Origin: Chloroflexota bacterium
GTDB taxonomy: Bacteria > Chloroflexota > Limnocylindria > Limnocylindrales > CSP1-4
NCBI GenBank assembly: GCA_003171065.1
Contig: PMXQ01000049.1
Coordinates: 1 to 32,426 of the forward strand
DNA: 32,426 nt
Direction of reading: 5' to 3'
A program made the translations under genes and the position numbers. Of the stretch, positions 31,319-32,426 are shown piece after piece (positions within the stretch are counted from its first letter, which is position 1; each line of letters starts with the position of its first letter). Under the pieces are notes generated by a model. The model was not told the origin of the DNA and ran no database searches. It saw nothing but the letters and a program-made list of their open reading frames with translations.

Positions 31319-32426
31319 CTCACTCACCTCATCGATCGTTCCGTAGCCCGTGCCGTTGTTTCAATCCGCAGCCGACGCCGTCGCCGGCTGAAGCCGTCAC
31401 CCTCGGCGACTCCCGGCTAGACACGGCCGTTTCAATCCGCAGCCGACGCCGTCGCCGGCTGAAGCCCAGCCATCCTTTTGTCCGAGCAACGCTACGCGGC
31501 CCTCGTTTCAATCCGCAGCCGACGCCGTCGCCGGCTGAAGCATGCAGCTTCTCACCGGGCAGGCGACCGAGCGGACCGAGTTTCAATCCGCAGCCGACGC
31601 CGTCGCCGGCTGAAGCCTCTCACTCCGCCGTACCACGGGGCTCTCACAGCGAGTTTCAATCCGCAGCCGACGCCGTCGCCGGCTGAAGCCACCGTGAGCG
31701 TTGCGCCGCCCCACGTCACCTGATCGTTTCAATCCGCAGCCGACGCCGTCGCCGGCTGAAGCTCGAACACCGGCAGTACATAGGGCGTGCGGAACATGTT
31801 TCAATCCGCAGCCGACGCCGTCGCCGGCTGAAGCGTCTGTCCCGAGTTGCAGCCCGCCGGCCAGTTCGGGTTTCAATCCACAGCCGACGCCGTCGCCGGC
31901 TGAAGCGAGCGTCGCTACATCGTCGGGGCCGCGCGGTGTGAGTTTCAATCCGCAGCCGACGCCGTCGCCGGCTGAAGCCGAACACCGGCAGTACGTAGGG
32001 CGTGCGGAACATGTTTCAATCCGCAGCCGACGCCGTCGCCGGCTGAAGCCGACCAGCGTTCGACAATCTCCCAGTTGAGATCTCCCCAGTTTCAATCCGC
32101 AGCCGACGCCGTCGCCGGCTGAAGCTCTTGTGATTGGTCGTTGAGCCGTCTAGGACCGCCTGTTTCAATCCGCAGCCGACGCCGTCGCCGGCTGAAGCGC
32201 GTTCCGACCGCGCGATGTGCGCAGCAGCGACATGTTTCAATCCGCAGCCGACGCCGTCGCCGGCTGAAGCCTCCGCCATCTCGCGAGTAAGGCTCGGCAC
32301 GCGGGAGTTTCAATCCGCAGCCGACGCCGTCGCCGGCTGAAGGGGGCCGAGAGCCGCTTCCGGCACGAGTCGGTTCTTGTTTCAATCCGCAGCCGACGCC
32401 GTCGCCGGCTGAAGGCAGTCATACAT
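31319..32426 (-). CRISPR. CRISPR array, 15 intact 37-bp repeats and 15 complete spacers, open at the right edge
   Basis: Repeats start at 31358, 31429, 31505, 31580, 31653, 31726, 31798, 31870, 31942, 32013, 32089, 32162, 32234, 32307 and 32379. They begin GTTTCAATCC and end GGCTGAAGC on the plus strand. Complete spacers are 34-39 bases, and a further spacer starts at 32416. The reverse complement ends in GGATTGAAAC, the usual 3' end and 8-base crRNA handle of type I/III repeats, so transcription runs on the minus strand. An internal near-palindrome (CAGCCG and CGGCTG) can form the processing stem. The repeat at 31870 has one G-to-A change; the two rightmost repeats end in G instead of C. No cas gene is inside the window, so the subtype is unknown. 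Confidence 0.97.

Noticed and set aside
31319-32378. Self-targeting spacers matching genes in this window.
   Set aside because: By eye no spacer matched any part of the window; only a proper search could exclude partial matches elsewhere in the genome.
31329-32422. ORFs in the CRISPR array encoding repeated SAGDGVGCGLK or RRRRRL peptides.
   Set aside because: They are translations of the 37-bp repeats with random spacers, not repeat proteins.

Overview
This is a high-GC bacterial chromosome window from a flagellated organism. It is dominated by a flagellar basal-body/hook operon and a chemotaxis operon, and it ends in a CRISPR array. The cheC/cheD/cheX chemotaxis set, the absence of any visible L- or P-ring gene, genes joined by ATGA overlaps, and mixed Shine-Dalgarno and apparently leaderless starts would fit a high-GC lineage such as Chloroflexota or a relative. 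The taxonomic guess is weak, because no rRNA or housekeeping marker is present.

Layout: (1) 1-803, no supportable gene, then a FabI-type enoyl-ACP reductase (+). (2) 1652-5233 (-), a four-gene operon of two ABC ATPase/ABC-2 permease pairs, every junction a 4-bp overlap. (3) 5402-6283 (+), a stand-alone HDOD protein, followed by a decayed GC-rich repeat. (4) 6709-7875 (-), a secreted, C-terminally membrane-anchored beta-propeller-like protein of unknown function. (5) 8019-21539 (-), the flagellar operon in transcription order flgC-fliE-fliF-fliG-fliH-fliI-fliJ-(M23+SLT peptidoglycan hydrolase)-flgB-fliK-flgD-(TIGR02530-like)-flgE. (6) 21921-24043 (+), a divergent NarL-type two-component pair whose kinase has a Cys-rich PocR-like sensor region. 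(7) 24161-31082 (+), a FlaG-like gene, then cheC-cheD-cheY-cheB and cheW-cheX-cheA. (8) 31282-window end, a class 1-type CRISPR array read from the minus strand, with no cas gene in view.

How it fits together: FliF/FliG build the MS-ring and switch. FliH/I/J energise export of rod (FlgB, FlgC, FliE), hook (FlgE), cap (FlgD) and the FliK length-control protein. The hydrolase presumably opens the wall for the rod. CheA/CheW/CheY/CheB with CheC/CheD/CheX form a signalling and adaptation system, but cheR, receptors, motA/B and flagellin lie elsewhere. Five putative sigma-28-type promoters (roughly TCAAG-N15/16-CCGAT) precede the HDOD gene, the beta-propeller gene, flaG, cheC and cheW. They suggest one regulon that pulls two otherwise unassigned genes into motility.

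The least ordinary items are: a FliK of about 1028 residues, the M23-SLT fusion with no signal peptide, the displaced flgB, the propeller gene with a flagellar-type promoter, and two CRISPR spacers that differ by one synonymous base and so record two variants of one target gene. All calls come from reading the sequence; no database search was run.
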